Shown: positions 17,270-27,870 of the stretch, piece after piece | How positions within the stretch are numbered: the stretch's first letter is position 1 | Layout of the letters: each line of letters opens with the position of its first letter | Assembly (NCBI RefSeq): GCF_002939785.1 | Contig: NZ_MDEC01000004.1 | Coordinates: 1-64,000, forward strand | DNA from: Xanthomonas codiaei | Lineage (GTDB): Bacteria > Pseudomonadota > Gammaproteobacteria > Xanthomonadales > Xanthomonadaceae | DNA: 64,000 nucleotides | Direction of reading: 5' to 3' | Program-made: the position numbers and the translations under genes | Notes under the pieces: generated by a model | What the model saw: only the letters and a program-made list of their open reading frames with translations | What the model was told of the DNA's origin: nothing | Database searches by the model: none

Positions 17270-17977
17270 CTATGTCGCCAGGGGCAAGGCGTTGAGCTCA
17301 GCTCTCGCGTCTCGCCATCCAGCGTAGTGCTTGTCCAGCAAGGCGATGAAGCGTGCATTGTGCGTTGGCTCAAGCAGATGAATCATTTCATGCACAATCA
17401 CGTATTCGAGCAAGTCACGCGGCTTCTTGACCAGCTCGGTATTGAGCCGGATGTGGGCGCGCAGGTGATTGCAACTCCCCCACTTGGTTTTCATGCGCTG
17501 GAGAAAATAACCTTCCACCTTTACCCCGATACGGCCTTCCCAGTGCGCGATCAACGGCTGGATCGCTTCATGCAGCAATGACCGCTGCCAACGTTGATAA
17601 ATGGCCTCGCGCCTGCCTGCATCGGTGCCGGGACGCACACTCAGGGTGATGCGCCGGTGGTCCATCTTGACGGCGGGCGAAGTATCGCGCTCCACCACAG
17701 CAAGCAGATAGCGTCGCCCCCAGACGTAGTGACTCTCGCGGGTGACAAACTGCCTGGGTGTTTCACGTACCTGCGCCAGCAATTGCACCTGCTGTTGTCG
17801 AATCCAACGCAACTTTGAAATCGCATAGGCGCGTGCCACTTCAAGCCGTGTGCCAGTCGGCGCCACCAGCGTCACCTCGCCTTGCGGCGGGTGAACGGAA
17901 AGGTGGACGTTCTTCACAGCCTTGAAGGTGACCGCAATGTCCAGCTCGCCCAGGCGGATGTGCGTCTGTTTCATCAA
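17270..17977 (-). CDS. YgjP-type (DUF45) metallopeptidase of the restriction operon
   Basis: A 235-residue protein of the YgjP/DUF45 group. The zinc motif is in [19 protein letters not shown]: HExxH plus a third histidine. Upstream is the family's [20 protein letters not shown] signature. The start overlaps the hsdR stop by four bases (ATGA), so it is translationally coupled to hsdR and is the last gene of the five-gene operon. Such metallopeptidases frequently close type I restriction operons. A proteolytic role in controlling HsdR is conceivable, but nothing in the sequence shows the target. Confidence 0.85.
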   Translation of the reverse strand: MMKQTHIRLGELDIAVTFKAVKNVHLSVHPPQGEVTLVAPTGTRLEVARAYAISKLRWIRQQQVQLLAQVRETPRQFVTRESHYVWGRRYLLAVVERDTSPAVKMDHRRITLSVRPGTDAGRREAIYQRWQRSLLHEAIQPLIAHWEGRIGVKVEGYFLQRMKTKWGSCNHLRAHIRLNTELVKKPRDLLEYVIVHEMIHLLEPTHNARFIALLDKHYAGWRDARAELNALPLAT

Positions 17978-20900
17978 TAGCCCGACTGACTTTTCAGCAG
18001 CTCGAAGAGCTTGAGCGTGGCCTCGCGATTGCGGCCCGTCAGCGGATACAGAACATTTTGCACAATGCGTTCCTTTGCTTCATCTCCTCGCCATCCTGCC
18101 GGAGCCTCGTCACGCATCAGGCGATCGATTTTCAGTGCCAGGAAGGCCAGCCGATTGCCGTATTTCACTTCCGGCTCCTGGATGGCGCCATGTCCAGCTT
18201 GAGCATCATCAGAAATGATGTCCGGCAGATTGCGATAAATCACCAGCGCGCCGGCATTGCCACGCAGCATGGTGGGTTCATCACTATCGTGCTGTCTCTC
18301 ATGCCAGGTCATCACCAACGCCTCTGCCTTCCTCAGAAATGCTTCGTAGGCTTCGGTGCTCTCGCGGCTTTGTTGGATCAAATCGCCGAGCAGCTTGGAC
18401 ATCTGCTCGTAAAACCGCGGATCAGTCAGGCGGTCGCGGATAATGGTCTTGCGGACATTGTTGATGATGGTTTCCGCAATGGCATTCTTTGACAGCTTGC
18501 CCTTCTCGTTGAGCTTTTTGGCGATAGCGTCGTGGACGCCGGTTTTGATGATCAGCTCAGTCAGCGACAGCTCGGCTAGTTGCCCCAATGCTTGTGCCGG
18601 TTCGGCATGGACATAGGTGTTGATGAGATGTCGCATATCAGCCTCAAAGGGTTTGATATCCAGCTCCTCACAACTGCAATGCTTGATGGCAGACCTAACC
18701 TCGGCATAGAACTCGGTTTCGCACCGCAAGGTATCGGCCTCGCTATTGGAATAACCCGCCTCGGCCAAGTCCTGGGCAATTGCGGCAAAGGCGCGCAGAT
18801 AGGTCGCTACCGCTTTGTAGAAGGCAATACGTAGCGCCTCACTCTCCAGTAGCGCCTCCGGATCACCTGCATGGCCGCAAAAGTAGTGGATGAACTGCTC
18901 TACTTCGCGAGGGTGCTCGACCGGCTCGCACAGGTAGTGCAACGCCTCGCGCGCCTCATCCAACTGTTTACGACCTTCGCCCAGCCAATTCTTTAGCTGG
19001 ATGTTGTTGTCGCCACTGTTACCGGCGTCGATGTCCAACGCATCGGAGCTGTACACCGCAATCGCCTGCTGCACATCATCGAACAGCTTTTTGTAATCGA
19101 CGATGTAGCCATAGTCCTTGTCCTCGCCGTCGAGACGATTGGTGCGACAAATGGCCTGAAACAGGTTGTGGTCATGCAGCTCGTTGTCCAGATAGATGTA
19201 AGTGCAACTGGGCGCATCGAAGCCTGTCAGCAGCTTGCTGACCACAATCAGCAGTTTCATGCTGGCCGGCTCTTCAATAAAGCGGCGCTTGGTTTCGTCT
19301 TCGTACTGTTTGGTTGTTTGGCCGGTGCGCAGCACATGCTGCTTATAGGTGTCGTACTTGTAGCGCTCATCGCTGCCCGATGACGCCTTCGAGATCGCCA
19401 CCGGATTGGGCTCAAACGATGTGATGACACCTACATGCGGGCTAAAATGTGTGTTCTGTAAAAGCCGAAAATAATGGCATGCGTCGTAGATCGACGCAGC
19501 CACCAGAATCGCCGTACCACGATCGTTGTCCAGGCGGGGCTTGAGGCTGAAATCCTCGATAATGTTGGCAACGATGCGGTCCTTGCGCTCTTTACCGCTC
19601 ATCAACTCTTCCATCGTTGCCCAGCGCTTGCGCAGGATGGATTTCTGAAAGTTGTTCAACCCTCGCGTTTTCTTTTCAAACCAGGCATCGATGGCCGCAC
19701 GCGAGGTCAACCGCTGCGGCACGTCGCGGGCCTCGTACTTCAGGTCCAACACCACCTTGTCTGCCACTGCCTGGTGAAACTTGTAGGTGTGGATGTAGGT
19801 CCCGAACACATCGCGGGTGGTTTGCCTGTCCTTGCGCAGTAGCGGCGTGCCAGTAAAGCCAACGAAAATCGCATCGTCTAGCCAGCGCTTCATCTGCTTG
19901 TTCATGTTGCCACCCTGAGTACGGTGGCATTCGTCAACAAACACGTAGAACCGCCCATGGATCGGTGGTGGCTCGCCCTTGAGGTCCGCAGCATCAAACT
20001 TGTGGATCAGCGCGCACAGCAAGCGGGGGGCGGCCGCACTCAGTTTTCGCACGAAGTCCGCTCGGGAGGTGATGCGCGGCGCAGCGGATTCCGCACCAAT
20101 CACACCGGCATTGCGCATGACACCTTCGATCTGCTTGTCCAGTTCGTCGCGGTCAGTGACCACCAGCACGCGCGCCTGCGGGTCGTGCTCCAGCAGCCAC
20201 TTGGCCAGCAGCACCATTAAGATGCTTTTGCCACTGCCCTGGGTGTGCCAGATCACACCACCCTCGCGTTGGGCAATGCGCGCCTGGGCCGCCTTGATGC
20301 CCTGGTACTGGTGCTGCCTGGGCACCTTCTTGAAGCCTGCGTCGAAGATCACGAAGTTGCGGATCAAGTCCAGCAACTGCACCTTGCTACACATCTGTGC
20401 CAGTGGACGATCCAATAAGGCGCCTGCCGCTACTGCAGCCAATGGTTGTTCGTCTTTCCACTGCACGAAGAACTGTTCCGGGGTGCCGGTGGTGCCATAG
20501 CGCAGCCCCTGCGCGTCGCTTCCGGCCAGCAACACCTGCACCGTACTGAAGAAACCTTGGTTGAACGCCTCCTCCTGATTGCTGCGCAGCTGGCGAATGC
20601 CGTCGCCCAGATCCACCGAGCTGCGCTTGAGCTCAATCACCGCCACCGCCAGGCCATTGATGTACAGCACGATGTCCGGCCGGCGTGTGCTCCCGCCTCT
20701 CAGCGTCACTTCTTCGGCAAGGGCAAACTGATTCCGCTGCGGCTGCACCCAGTCGATCAGCTGTACCGTCTCGTGCGATTTGCCGGCCGCAGTCTGCACC
20801 GGCACGCCATAGCGCAGCAATTGGTAGGTGCGTAGGTTAGCCTGATAGGGCGTGATGCCGGTGACATCCACCGCAACTTCCAGCTTTTGCAGTGCGGCGC

Positions 20901-21120
20901 TGATATGGGCAGGCGCGTAACCACGCGCTGCCAGATTGGCGCGTAACAGATCGACTTCAATGGCCCGATTGTTCTCGCGCTTGCTCCAATTGCCAAGGTG
21001 CTCGTAACCCAGACCGCCCTTGTCTACGGGGTCAGCGAATAGGCGCGCTACGCGGTTTTGTGAGTTGCGCTCGGAGCGCGGCATGCCTTGGGTCATTGCA
21101 TCATTCCTTGGTGCGTTCAT
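17974..21120 (-). CDS. hsdR: Type I restriction endonuclease, R (motor/nuclease) subunit
   Basis: A 1048-residue HsdR. The N-terminal nuclease domain shows the PD-(D/E)xK core: [20 protein letters not shown] near residue 145. The superfamily-2 translocase follows: Walker A in [19 protein letters not shown], motif II in [13 protein letters not shown], motif III in [10 protein letters not shown], and later [15 protein letters not shown] and [14 protein letters not shown]. The C-terminal 250 residues are helical and probably bind the methylase core. It cuts unmethylated DNA after ATP-driven translocation with HsdM and HsdS. The start overlaps the DUF1016 gene by 20 bases. All key motifs look intact. 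Confidence 0.95.
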   Translation of the reverse strand: MNAPRNDAMTQGMPRSERNSQNRVARLFADPVDKGGLGYEHLGNWSKRENNRAIEVDLLRANLAARGYAPAHISAALQKLEVAVDVTGITPYQANLRTYQLLRYGVPVQTAAGKSHETVQLIDWVQPQRNQFALAEEVTLRGGSTRRPDIVLYINGLAVAVIELKRSSVDLGDGIRQLRSNQEEAFNQGFFSTVQVLLAGSDAQGLRYGTTGTPEQFFVQWKDEQPLAAVAAGALLDRPLAQMCSKVQLLDLIRNFVIFDAGFKKVPRQHQYQGIKAAQARIAQREGGVIWHTQGSGKSILMVLLAKWLLEHDPQARVLVVTDRDELDKQIEGVMRNAGVIGAESAAPRITSRADFVRKLSAAAPRLLCALIHKFDAADLKGEPPPIHGRFYVFVDECHRTQGGNMNKQMKRWLDDAIFVGFTGTPLLRKDRQTTRDVFGTYIHTYKFHQAVADKVVLDLKYEARDVPQRLTSRAAIDAWFEKKTRGLNNFQKSILRKRWATMEELMSGKERKDRIVANIIEDFSLKPRLDNDRGTAILVAASIYDACHYFRLLQNTHFSPHVGVITSFEPNPVAISKASSGSDERYKYDTYKQHVLRTGQTTKQYEDETKRRFIEEPASMKLLIVVSKLLTGFDAPSCTYIYLDNELHDHNLFQAICRTNRLDGEDKDYGYIVDYKKLFDDVQQAIAVYSSDALDIDAGNSGDNNIQLKNWLGEGRKQLDEAREALHYLCEPVEHPREVEQFIHYFCGHAGDPEALLESEALRIAFYKAVATYLRAFAAIAQDLAEAGYSNSEADTLRCETEFYAEVRSAIKHCSCEELDIKPFEADMRHLINTYVHAEPAQALGQLAELSLTELIIKTGVHDAIAKKLNEKGKLSKNAIAETIINNVRKTIIRDRLTDPRFYEQMSKLLGDLIQQSRESTEAYEAFLRKAEALVMTWHERQHDSDEPTMLRGNAGALVIYRNLPDIISDDAQAGHGAIQEPEVKYGNRLAFLALKIDRLMRDEAPAGWRGDEAKERIVQNVLYPLTGRNREATLKLFELLKSQSGY

Positions 21121-22156
21121 TGACAGCGTTAGCCAGCTCCCGCTCGATCTGCTCGATGCTCGGCAGGCTGGTTTGCAGCTCTTGCGGCAGAGATTCCACT
21201 AGCTTGTATTCGGCAATGCCCATTGGCTGGGACTTGTCCCCCAGCGCGTATTCGGCCACCACCTTGTTCTTGCTCTTGCACAGCAGCAGGCCGATGCTTG
21301 GGTTGTCTTGCACGTGCTTCAGCTGCCGATCTACCGCCGTCAGATAAAAGCCCAGTTGCCCCAGGTGCTCGGGCTTGAACTTGCCTGCCTTGAGTTCGAT
21401 TACTACGTAGCAGCGCAGCTTGAGGTGATAGAACAGCAGGTCGATGAAGAACTCCTCGCCGCCCACGTCCAGCAACACCTGCCGCCCCACAAAGGCAAAG
21501 CCCGCGCCCAGTTCCAGCAGGAAATCGGTCACGTGCTGCACCAGCGCGCCCTCGATCTCGCGTTCCTGCGCTTGCTCTCCAAGGCCGAGGAAATCGAAGC
21601 GGTACGGATCTTTCAACGACTCCATGGCCAAGTCGGACTGCGGGGCGGGCAAGGTGGCCGGGAAGTTCGTCACGGCCGAACCGCTACGCTCCAACAGGCC
21701 GGACTCGATCTGCAGCACCAACACGTTGCGCGACCAATTGTGCTCGATGGCCTTGGCGGCATACCAGCGGCGGGTTTCAGGGCCGGGCAACTTGTCCAGC
21801 AAGGCCAACTGGTGATACCAGGGCAATTGTGCAAGCACCGCTTGCACAAATGATTCGTCCGGCCAGGCCTCGGCAAAGGCCCGCATGTATTTGAGGTTGC
21901 GTGGCGAAAAACCCTTCATCTCCGGGAAGGCAGCACGCAGGTCATGCGCCAGACGCTCGATCACCTTGGCGCCCCAACCCTGCTCGGCCTGCCGCGCCAG
22001 AATGTCGCGGCCGATCTGCCGGTACAGCCCCACCAGCTCCCGATTGACCGCCAGCGCCGCACGTTGCTGTGCGCCGTGGATGCGCCCCTTGAGCTCTACC
22101 AGCCAGTCGGCATAGCCCTGCGGGGTGGCGGCGAGGGAAGCTGGCTTGTCGCTCAT
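21101..22156 (-). CDS. DUF1016/YhcG-family PD-(D/E)xK nuclease
   Basis: A 351-residue YhcG-like protein. The N-terminal DUF1016_N domain has [40 protein letters not shown] and the [12 protein letters not shown] signature. The C-terminal half holds the nuclease core: [20 protein letters not shown] followed by [20 protein letters not shown], giving the D and ExK residues. It overlaps hsdS by four bases and hsdR by 20, so it is an integral cistron, not a passenger. YhcG-family nucleases often sit inside type I loci, but their contribution there is not settled. Confidence 0.9.
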   Translation of the reverse strand: MSDKPASLAATPQGYADWLVELKGRIHGAQQRAALAVNRELVGLYRQIGRDILARQAEQGWGAKVIERLAHDLRAAFPEMKGFSPRNLKYMRAFAEAWPDESFVQAVLAQLPWYHQLALLDKLPGPETRRWYAAKAIEHNWSRNVLVLQIESGLLERSGSAVTNFPATLPAPQSDLAMESLKDPYRFDFLGLGEQAQEREIEGALVQHVTDFLLELGAGFAFVGRQVLLDVGGEEFFIDLLFYHLKLRCYVVIELKAGKFKPEHLGQLGFYLTAVDRQLKHVQDNPSIGLLLCKSKNKVVAEYALGDKSQPMGIAEYKLVESLPQELQTSLPSIEQIERELANAVNERTKE

Positions 22157-23391
22157 ATCAACCTCGTCTTCCCCGTCAACAGTTCCTGCATCATCGCCTG
22201 CTTGAGCGCGCGGGTCTTGGCGCGACGGGTTTCGAGCGCGATGATCTCGGCATCCATGTCGGTGAGGACGGTAGCGATGGCAGTTTGTTCATTTTTCTTT
22301 GGAAAAGATATCTCTAGGCGTTTCAACTCGTTAACTGAAATACCCTTAACTGTGCTTCCGCTACCAATATCGTCTATGCGCTCACCATAGCAAGAAAACC
22401 AGTGGAATAAGAAATCAACAGTCACGTCCGAATTCAAGAACAAAGCCTTCATGTCTTGATTGATTGCCACATCAACTTGATAGACCACTGCTTTACCAAG
22501 CGTCATACGAACTGAAGTTATCAGCGTTCCAGCCGGAATCAAATTTGATGCACTATTACATAAACCCAACCTTGTTATTCCTTCTTGCGCCTGAAACGGA
22601 TTGAAGGTTGCAAAATCATTCACGGTCACCCAGGGAATTTCATTCCCCCAATATGCGGGATTTGCCCGACTTGGTGTCCCACCCCCAACAAATTGGTCGA
22701 CCACATCGCCAAGCGTCTTCACCTCCCATTCTCCGCTGAACCCCGGCAGGCGAATGTGGCCGGCAAGGATTTTCTGCATGGAGGACTGTTTGATGGCGCG
22801 CTTTTTGGCGATCAGGCGATCCAATCCGTCCAGCAGCGCATCCATATCACTCAGGACAGAAGCGATAGCGCGCTGATCTTCATACGGAGGTATAGGCGCT
22901 AAAACTTTACCCAAGCTCTGCTGTCCGATGTTTGCACGAACTGCACCTTGCCCCATCGGAACAATCTGAGAGCGAATAAATGGCGCGCGAAAAGCATAGC
23001 CAGAGTACAGAGGATCAAGAGCCTGAAAAATTGGTCGCCCACGAATAACAAAGCCACCAAACACAACAACCTCGGAATCAAGATAAGTCGCCGCCAAACC
23101 AATTTCAGATTCCGTCTCTGATGTACGATTAAAAATTACGTCACCCTTCTTGATGGCATAATGATTAATAATGCGCTCTGGAAGAGACACCCTCCCAGGA
23201 ATATCTTGGCCATGCAGGTGCGAATATGTAATAGGCTCCAGAACATTTATGAACCGAACACCCTCACCATATGCATTCTTATCGGCGTTAACTCCATTTC
23301 TAAATTCGAATAATTCGCCAAATGACTTAATCTCCCAATCCTCCGGAATCACTCCCACGTCCGTCAGCTTGTAACCCGGTTTCACTTCCAT
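22153..23391 (-). CDS. hsdS: Type I restriction-modification specificity subunit
   Basis: A 412-residue HsdS with the usual two target-recognition domains and helical spacers. The first half begins GYKLTDVGVIPEDWEIKSFG and ends in the conserved helix DMDALLDGLDRLIAKKRAIK. The second begins LPGFSGEWEVKTLGDVVDQF and ends in DMDAEIIALETRRAKTRALK. Each domain binds half of a bipartite target. Base composition drops sharply within the recognition domains (about 22270-22690 and 22880-23330) compared with the flanking hsdM and DUF1016 genes. That pattern is expected where recognition domains are exchanged by recombination. The target sequence cannot be predicted. Confidence 0.95.
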   Translation of the reverse strand: MEVKPGYKLTDVGVIPEDWEIKSFGELFEFRNGVNADKNAYGEGVRFINVLEPITYSHLHGQDIPGRVSLPERIINHYAIKKGDVIFNRTSETESEIGLAATYLDSEVVVFGGFVIRGRPIFQALDPLYSGYAFRAPFIRSQIVPMGQGAVRANIGQQSLGKVLAPIPPYEDQRAIASVLSDMDALLDGLDRLIAKKRAIKQSSMQKILAGHIRLPGFSGEWEVKTLGDVVDQFVGGGTPSRANPAYWGNEIPWVTVNDFATFNPFQAQEGITRLGLCNSASNLIPAGTLITSVRMTLGKAVVYQVDVAINQDMKALFLNSDVTVDFLFHWFSCYGERIDDIGSGSTVKGISVNELKRLEISFPKKNEQTAIATVLTDMDAEIIALETRRAKTRALKQAMMQELLTGKTRLI

Positions 23392-26126
23392 ACCGCCCCC
23401 ATCTTTTTCAGATGTGCTTCCACCTTGGCGCTAATGGTGGCCACGTCATCTTCCAGCTTGGGCAGCGGGGTCTCGTAGCGCTCGGCCAGTTCGCGGATGC
23501 GCTGGGCGAGGGTTTGCGAGATGCGTTTCAGCTCCTGTTGTACGTCGGCTTGCAGGTGGGCCAGCCATTTGTCTTGCACCACCAGCGTTTTCACCTCAGC
23601 TTCGCCGAGGCTGGCGTACTGCTCGTAGGCTTGCTGGTCGAGTTCCCCATCAAGCGCTTTGACGGTCTTTTTCAGCGCTGCTTCGCGGGCGCTGAGCTGC
23701 TGCCACTGCTGGAGCACGGCGCGTTCGTCAGCGCTGTCGGCGTCGTCGCCAATCTCGGCGATACGGTCTTTCACCTGCGCGGCGTTGATCTTGTCGAAGC
23801 CTGCGAAGGCACCATCTTCGCCACTGTGTTCTTCCTGCAACTCGGCAAGCTGGCTAGCAACGCTATCAAGCTCGGCTTGTTTGGCCTCCAACTCGGCCTG
23901 CTCGGTGGCGAAGTAGCGCGCAACGATATAGGACTTCGGCAGCAGATCGCAGATCCAACCCTTGTCCTTGGCCTTGCCTTTCTTGTCGATTTCGACGATG
24001 CGCCGGGGCAGCGCCACCCAGCCGTCGGCGACAATCAGGTAGGCGTCGTCCTGCATCACTTCCGCCCAGTAGTCCATCAGATGCTGGTAGATGTCATAAG
24101 GGTCAAGCAGGGGCGCAGCGTGGAAGGTTGCGAGCAGGGTTTCGGCCGCCTGCGTAATCAGCACCTTGGGTTTGTCGCCGGGCTGGATACCGGTGAGTAA
24201 GGGGGTGACAGCTTGTTGCCATTTTTCGAACAGGGTTTCGACCTTGCTGCGGAATCGCTGGAATTGCGGGTGGGCCAGGATGACGGGGCGCACTTCGGCT
24301 ATCGGCTGGCGCAGCCGCGCATAGCCAGGGCGCTCGGCCTCGAACAGCGCCTGGCGCAGGGCTGGCATTTCCTCCCAGTCAGCGGCGAATGCGCCGATAT
24401 CGCGCTCGGGGATGCCGCCGTTGAGGTGCGCATCGATGTCGTGCAGGTCTTCCGGCTCGCTGCTGTCGATGTAGCGCGGCAAGTTGAGGTTGTAGCTGTT
24501 CTTGTCGCTGGCGATTTCATCCAGCGGCACCATACGGGCATAGCGCGGCACATCCACGCCACGGCGGAAGGCATCGACGATGCGATGGATATCCTGCTCG
24601 CGCAGGCGGTTCTTGGGGCCGTCCTTGATGAATCCTTTGCTGGCGTCGATCATGAAGATGCCCTTGCGAGCGCTGGCATTTTCCTTGTCCAGCACCAGGA
24701 TGCAGGCGGGGATGCCGGTGCCGTAGAACAGATTGGCCGGCAGGCCGATGATGCCCTTGAGCACACCTGAGCGCACAAGGTTTTTGCGAATGACGCCTTC
24801 CGCATTGCCACGAAACAGCACGCCATGGGGCAGGATGATGGCACCCTTGCCGGTAGTTGCCTTCATGCTGCGGATGACGTGCAGCAAATAGGCGTAGTCG
24901 CCCTGCTTGCCCGGCGGTGCGCCCCAGGCAAAACGTTGATAAGGATCGTTGGCGGGCGTCAGCCCGGTGGACCACTTCTTGTCCGAGAACGGCGGGTTGG
25001 CGACCACGTAGTCGTAGCTACGCAGCTGCTCGCCATCCTTGAACCTGGGGTTGGACAGCGTGTCCCCGCCAAGGATGGTGGCACTGGGGAAGTGGTGCAG
25101 GATCATATTCATCCGCGCCAGGCCGGCAGTGGTCACGTCCTTTTCCTGCCCTTCCAGCGTGATCTGCCGGCCGGCCTCGGCTGCCACTTTCAGCAATAGT
25201 GAGCCTGAGCCGCAGGTTGGATCGTAGGCGGTCGTAGATCCGCGGCTATTGGCATGCGAGATGCCGATCACCTGGGCGATGATGCTACTGACTTCGGAGG
25301 GGGTGTAGAACTGGCCCTTGCTCTTGCCGGAGTCCTGCGCAAAGTGGCGCATCAGGTACTCGTACGCATCGCCGAGCAGGTCGTCGTTGTCGGCCCGGTT
25401 GTTGGCGAAGTTTAGCTCGGGCTTTTCGAAGATGGCGATCAGGTTGCCCAACCGCTCGACCATGGCCGGGCCTTCGCCGAGCTTGTTGGGGTCGTTGAAG
25501 TCGGGGAAGTCGCTGCGCCCCAGCTTGGTGTTGGCGTCGATCAGCTTTTGAATGACTTGCGTGTTGATCCTGTCGCCGATATCGGCCTTGCCCTTGAGCG
25601 CCACCATGTCCTTGAACGAGGCGCCAGGCGGGATGACGACAGGCGGGGCGAAATCGTCACTGTTACCGTACTTGTCGCTGATGTACTTGATGAACAGCAT
25701 AAACAGTACATAGTCCTTGTACTGGCTTGCGTCCATGCCACCGCGCAGCTCATCGCAGGAGGCCCAGATGGAGCTATACAGGTCAGACTTTTTGACTACG
25801 CCGCTGCGCCTCACCGACGGTGCTGTGTCTGCCTCGGCATTCGTCTTGACTGCCTTTACTTTAAGAACTTCCACTACTTTTTCTGCCTGTTTTGCACCAG
25901 AATCTCCGGCTCTGTTTTGCACCACAGCCGTCTCAGCAAGCGCGACGGAACCGCCGCGCCCTCGGCCAGACACGATGTCGCCTTGCTCGATCAACAGGTG
26001 TTTGATGCGTAGATACGTACTTTCCTGCCAGCCAAGTTCCTCTCGCAGCTTGCCGTTGCCAGCAGAGCCGCCGAGAGACTGCAACATGGCGAGAAAACGT
26101 TCAGTATTTTGCTCGGTGGATGTCAC
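23382..26126 (-). CDS. hsdM: Type I restriction-modification methyltransferase subunit, extended
   Basis: A 914-residue HsdM, far longer than the usual 500-550. Residues 1-65 form a small helix-turn-helix-like module (LGWQESTYLRIKHLLIEQGD). The family N-terminal helical bundle starts near DLYSSIWASCDELRGGMDAS. The AdoMet-binding motif is AYDPTCGSGSLLLKVA and the adenine-N6 catalytic motif is VVANPPFSDKKW. After about residue 560 a long helical extension follows, ending in coiled coil (ELEAKQAELDSVASQLAELQ). It begins the operon and its stop overlaps the hsdS start by ten bases. The extension is typical of the larger HsdM branch. Confidence 0.93.
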   Translation of the reverse strand: MTSTEQNTERFLAMLQSLGGSAGNGKLREELGWQESTYLRIKHLLIEQGDIVSGRGRGGSVALAETAVVQNRAGDSGAKQAEKVVEVLKVKAVKTNAEADTAPSVRRSGVVKKSDLYSSIWASCDELRGGMDASQYKDYVLFMLFIKYISDKYGNSDDFAPPVVIPPGASFKDMVALKGKADIGDRINTQVIQKLIDANTKLGRSDFPDFNDPNKLGEGPAMVERLGNLIAIFEKPELNFANNRADNDDLLGDAYEYLMRHFAQDSGKSKGQFYTPSEVSSIIAQVIGISHANSRGSTTAYDPTCGSGSLLLKVAAEAGRQITLEGQEKDVTTAGLARMNMILHHFPSATILGGDTLSNPRFKDGEQLRSYDYVVANPPFSDKKWSTGLTPANDPYQRFAWGAPPGKQGDYAYLLHVIRSMKATTGKGAIILPHGVLFRGNAEGVIRKNLVRSGVLKGIIGLPANLFYGTGIPACILVLDKENASARKGIFMIDASKGFIKDGPKNRLREQDIHRIVDAFRRGVDVPRYARMVPLDEIASDKNSYNLNLPRYIDSSEPEDLHDIDAHLNGGIPERDIGAFAADWEEMPALRQALFEAERPGYARLRQPIAEVRPVILAHPQFQRFRSKVETLFEKWQQAVTPLLTGIQPGDKPKVLITQAAETLLATFHAAPLLDPYDIYQHLMDYWAEVMQDDAYLIVADGWVALPRRIVEIDKKGKAKDKGWICDLLPKSYIVARYFATEQAELEAKQAELDSVASQLAELQEEHSGEDGAFAGFDKINAAQVKDRIAEIGDDADSADERAVLQQWQQLSAREAALKKTVKALDGELDQQAYEQYASLGEAEVKTLVVQDKWLAHLQADVQQELKRISQTLAQRIRELAERYETPLPKLEDDVATISAKVEAHLKKMGAVWK

Positions 26127-26266
26127 TGCGTTGTTCCGTACTGCTTGAGGGCCTGCATCACGCCTGCCAGTGAAGCCGCTTTAGCGGCAAAGAGTATTTT
26201 TTCAGCATCGATAGCCACTTAGCCAGGAGTTGTTTCAAGCATGGCGCGCACGACGCTCGGGCCTAC

Positions 26267-27157
26267 TTATTCTTTTCCGGCCAGAAACCAAACCGGCTTG
26301 AGCGGCAGACGGGCCCTGGCAGTGTCCTCAAGCTGTGAATAGTGGGTGGTCCATAGTTCGACCAACTTTCGCGCATCGATCAGATTGATCCGCCGATGCG
26401 ATTGCCGCGCTTCGTAGTCGGCGTCCTTGGTGAAGCCGGACAAAGCGACGAACAAACCGACGTCTCCATCCCCCAGAACCGCCATAAAGCTGCGCAGGCC
26501 TGTCACATCAATCCGCGGCGAGTTTGCATTACGCTTGACCTGCACCTTGATGCGCGGCGGGCGGGTGCCGAGCGGATCGTTGTAGGCAATGATGTCGGTG
26601 CCACCATCCTTGCCGGGCGGCGCGACCCAGGCAACGTGATACCCCATCGCCCGCAGCAGAGACGCTACGAGCTCTTGGAAGTCGTAGGGCGGCATCGCAG
26701 CGAGGTAAGCCTCGATCTCGGCCCATGCCATTTCTTCGGCTTCTTCTAGCGTGATGCTGGCCGATTCCTCGGTGAGCTCGCCTTCGGGATCGTCGACCTC
26801 GTCGGCAACAGGCTGGGCGCTCTTCCACTTCTTGTACAGTTGCCCCACCGCGCGGATGAACTCCTCTGGGTCCGGATACGCGTCAAGCGCCGCTTCGCCC
26901 TCTGGCGTGAGGGTCCAGATGCCTTTGTCCTTGACCAGCCAGCCGGCCTTGACCGGCGCTACGGTGCTGAAGCGCACGATCTTCTCGAAGCGACGGCCGC
27001 CGGTTTCGTAGTCGCCCGCTTCGTACTCGGTAAGCACGACCTGCTTTTCCAGTGCGGCCAGCGCGTCTGCGGCACGCATGCCTTCAGGCTGAGTCTTGAG
27101 GATGTGGAACAGCGCACGGGTCAATTCACCCGTGCGGCGCCTGCTGATATTGGCCAT
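26267..27157 (-). CDS. Mrr-type restriction endonuclease
   Basis: A 296-residue protein with an N-terminal winged-helix Mrr_N-like region (GELTRALFHILKTQPEGMRA, then KAGWLVKDKGIWTLTPEGEA). The C-terminal Mrr catalytic domain starts YDFQELVASLLRAMGYHVAW, continues PPGKDGGTDIIAYND, and has IKVQVKRNA, giving the D and QxK nuclease residues. An acidic linker separates the two. Mrr-family enzymes cut methylated or otherwise modified DNA, complementing the type I system, which cuts unmodified DNA. It lies 140 bases upstream of hsdM on the same strand and probably has its own promoter. The gap holds only a small gccgctttagcggc hairpin (26175-26188). Confidence 0.9.
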   Translation of the reverse strand: MANISRRRTGELTRALFHILKTQPEGMRAADALAALEKQVVLTEYEAGDYETGGRRFEKIVRFSTVAPVKAGWLVKDKGIWTLTPEGEAALDAYPDPEEFIRAVGQLYKKWKSAQPVADEVDDPEGELTEESASITLEEAEEMAWAEIEAYLAAMPPYDFQELVASLLRAMGYHVAWVAPPGKDGGTDIIAYNDPLGTRPPRIKVQVKRNANSPRIDVTGLRSFMAVLGDGDVGLFVALSGFTKDADYEARQSHRRINLIDARKLVELWTTHYSQLEDTARARLPLKPVWFLAGKE

Positions 27158-27197
27158 CTACTTCCCCTGTGGCGCGGCGTTGGCGCCGGCGCCGTGC

Positions 27198-27506
27198 TTA
27201 ATGATAGTCGCCTTCACACTGATGCCTGACTGCCAAAACGGTGACGACCTGATCGCTTTCCACCTCAAACAGCAGGACGTAGCCGCTGGCACCGAAACCG
27301 ATCACCAGCTCCCGCAAGAACGGGTCCGCCAACCCCGCCTTGCGGCAGCTCAACGGGGCCAGTTCGAGCACGGTAACGCCGTCGCGGATCGCCTGCAGCG
27401 CGCGCTCGGCCACGGTGAAGTCGCCTTCGGCACGCTGTAGCAGCCAGTCGTAAAGACGCGCGAGATCGTCGCGCGCCTGCTGCGTGAAGCGGACGGAAAA
27501 TCCCAC
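27198..27506 (-). CDS. ParE/RelE-superfamily toxin
   Basis: A 102-residue protein with the ParE/RelE fold pattern: VRFTQQARDDLARLYDWLLQ at the N-terminus, a conserved RELVIGFGASGYVLLFEV strand pair, and the terminal VVTVLAVRHQCEGDYH. It starts six bases after the antitoxin stop, the usual antitoxin-first order. ParE members poison DNA gyrase while RelE members cleave mRNA; the sequence alone does not decide which applies. Confidence 0.87.
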   Translation of the reverse strand: MGFSVRFTQQARDDLARLYDWLLQRAEGDFTVAERALQAIRDGVTVLELAPLSCRKAGLADPFLRELVIGFGASGYVLLFEVESDQVVTVLAVRHQCEGDYH

Positions 27507-27512
27507 CTTGAC

Positions 27513-27776
27513 TCAGCCCTTGCGCGCCTGGTCCAGTTGGGACTGCAGCCCGGCCAGCACATCGGTCGCGTCGATGTACCGGTTGGATGCCTTGGCGCTG
27601 TCAAGCGACGCCAGCCCGCGTGCAATGAAGGCTTCCTGCTGCTGACGCTGCTGCACCTGGGCACGCACGGAGTGTTCGACAAAGCTGGACAGCGTCTCAC
27701 CCTCCTGCAGCACGGCCTCGGCCGCTTCGCGCAGCGCCGGGTCTACCCGGAGCGATGGAAGAGATGCGGATTTCAT
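27513..27776 (-). CDS. Ribbon-helix-helix antitoxin partner
   Basis: An 87-residue protein from MKSASLPSLRVDPALREAAE, the first ATG that gives the short beta strand and helix of a ribbon-helix-helix domain. LQEGETLSSFVEHSVRAQVQ is the second helix. The C-terminal half (about 45-87) is charged and probably wraps the toxin. The pair should be autoregulated through DNA binding by this protein. A longer frame reaching 27908 has no support. Confidence 0.82.
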   Translation of the reverse strand: MKSASLPSLRVDPALREAAEAVLQEGETLSSFVEHSVRAQVQQRQQQEAFIARGLASLDSAKASNRYIDATDVLAGLQSQLDQARKG

Positions 27777-27870
27777 GGCAGGCCCCGTGCGTTGCAATTG
27801 CGATGCATCATCGCAAGCGAGCGCCGGTGCTTCAAGGTTTCTTTGCAGACCTAAGTCGACGATGTCGCAG

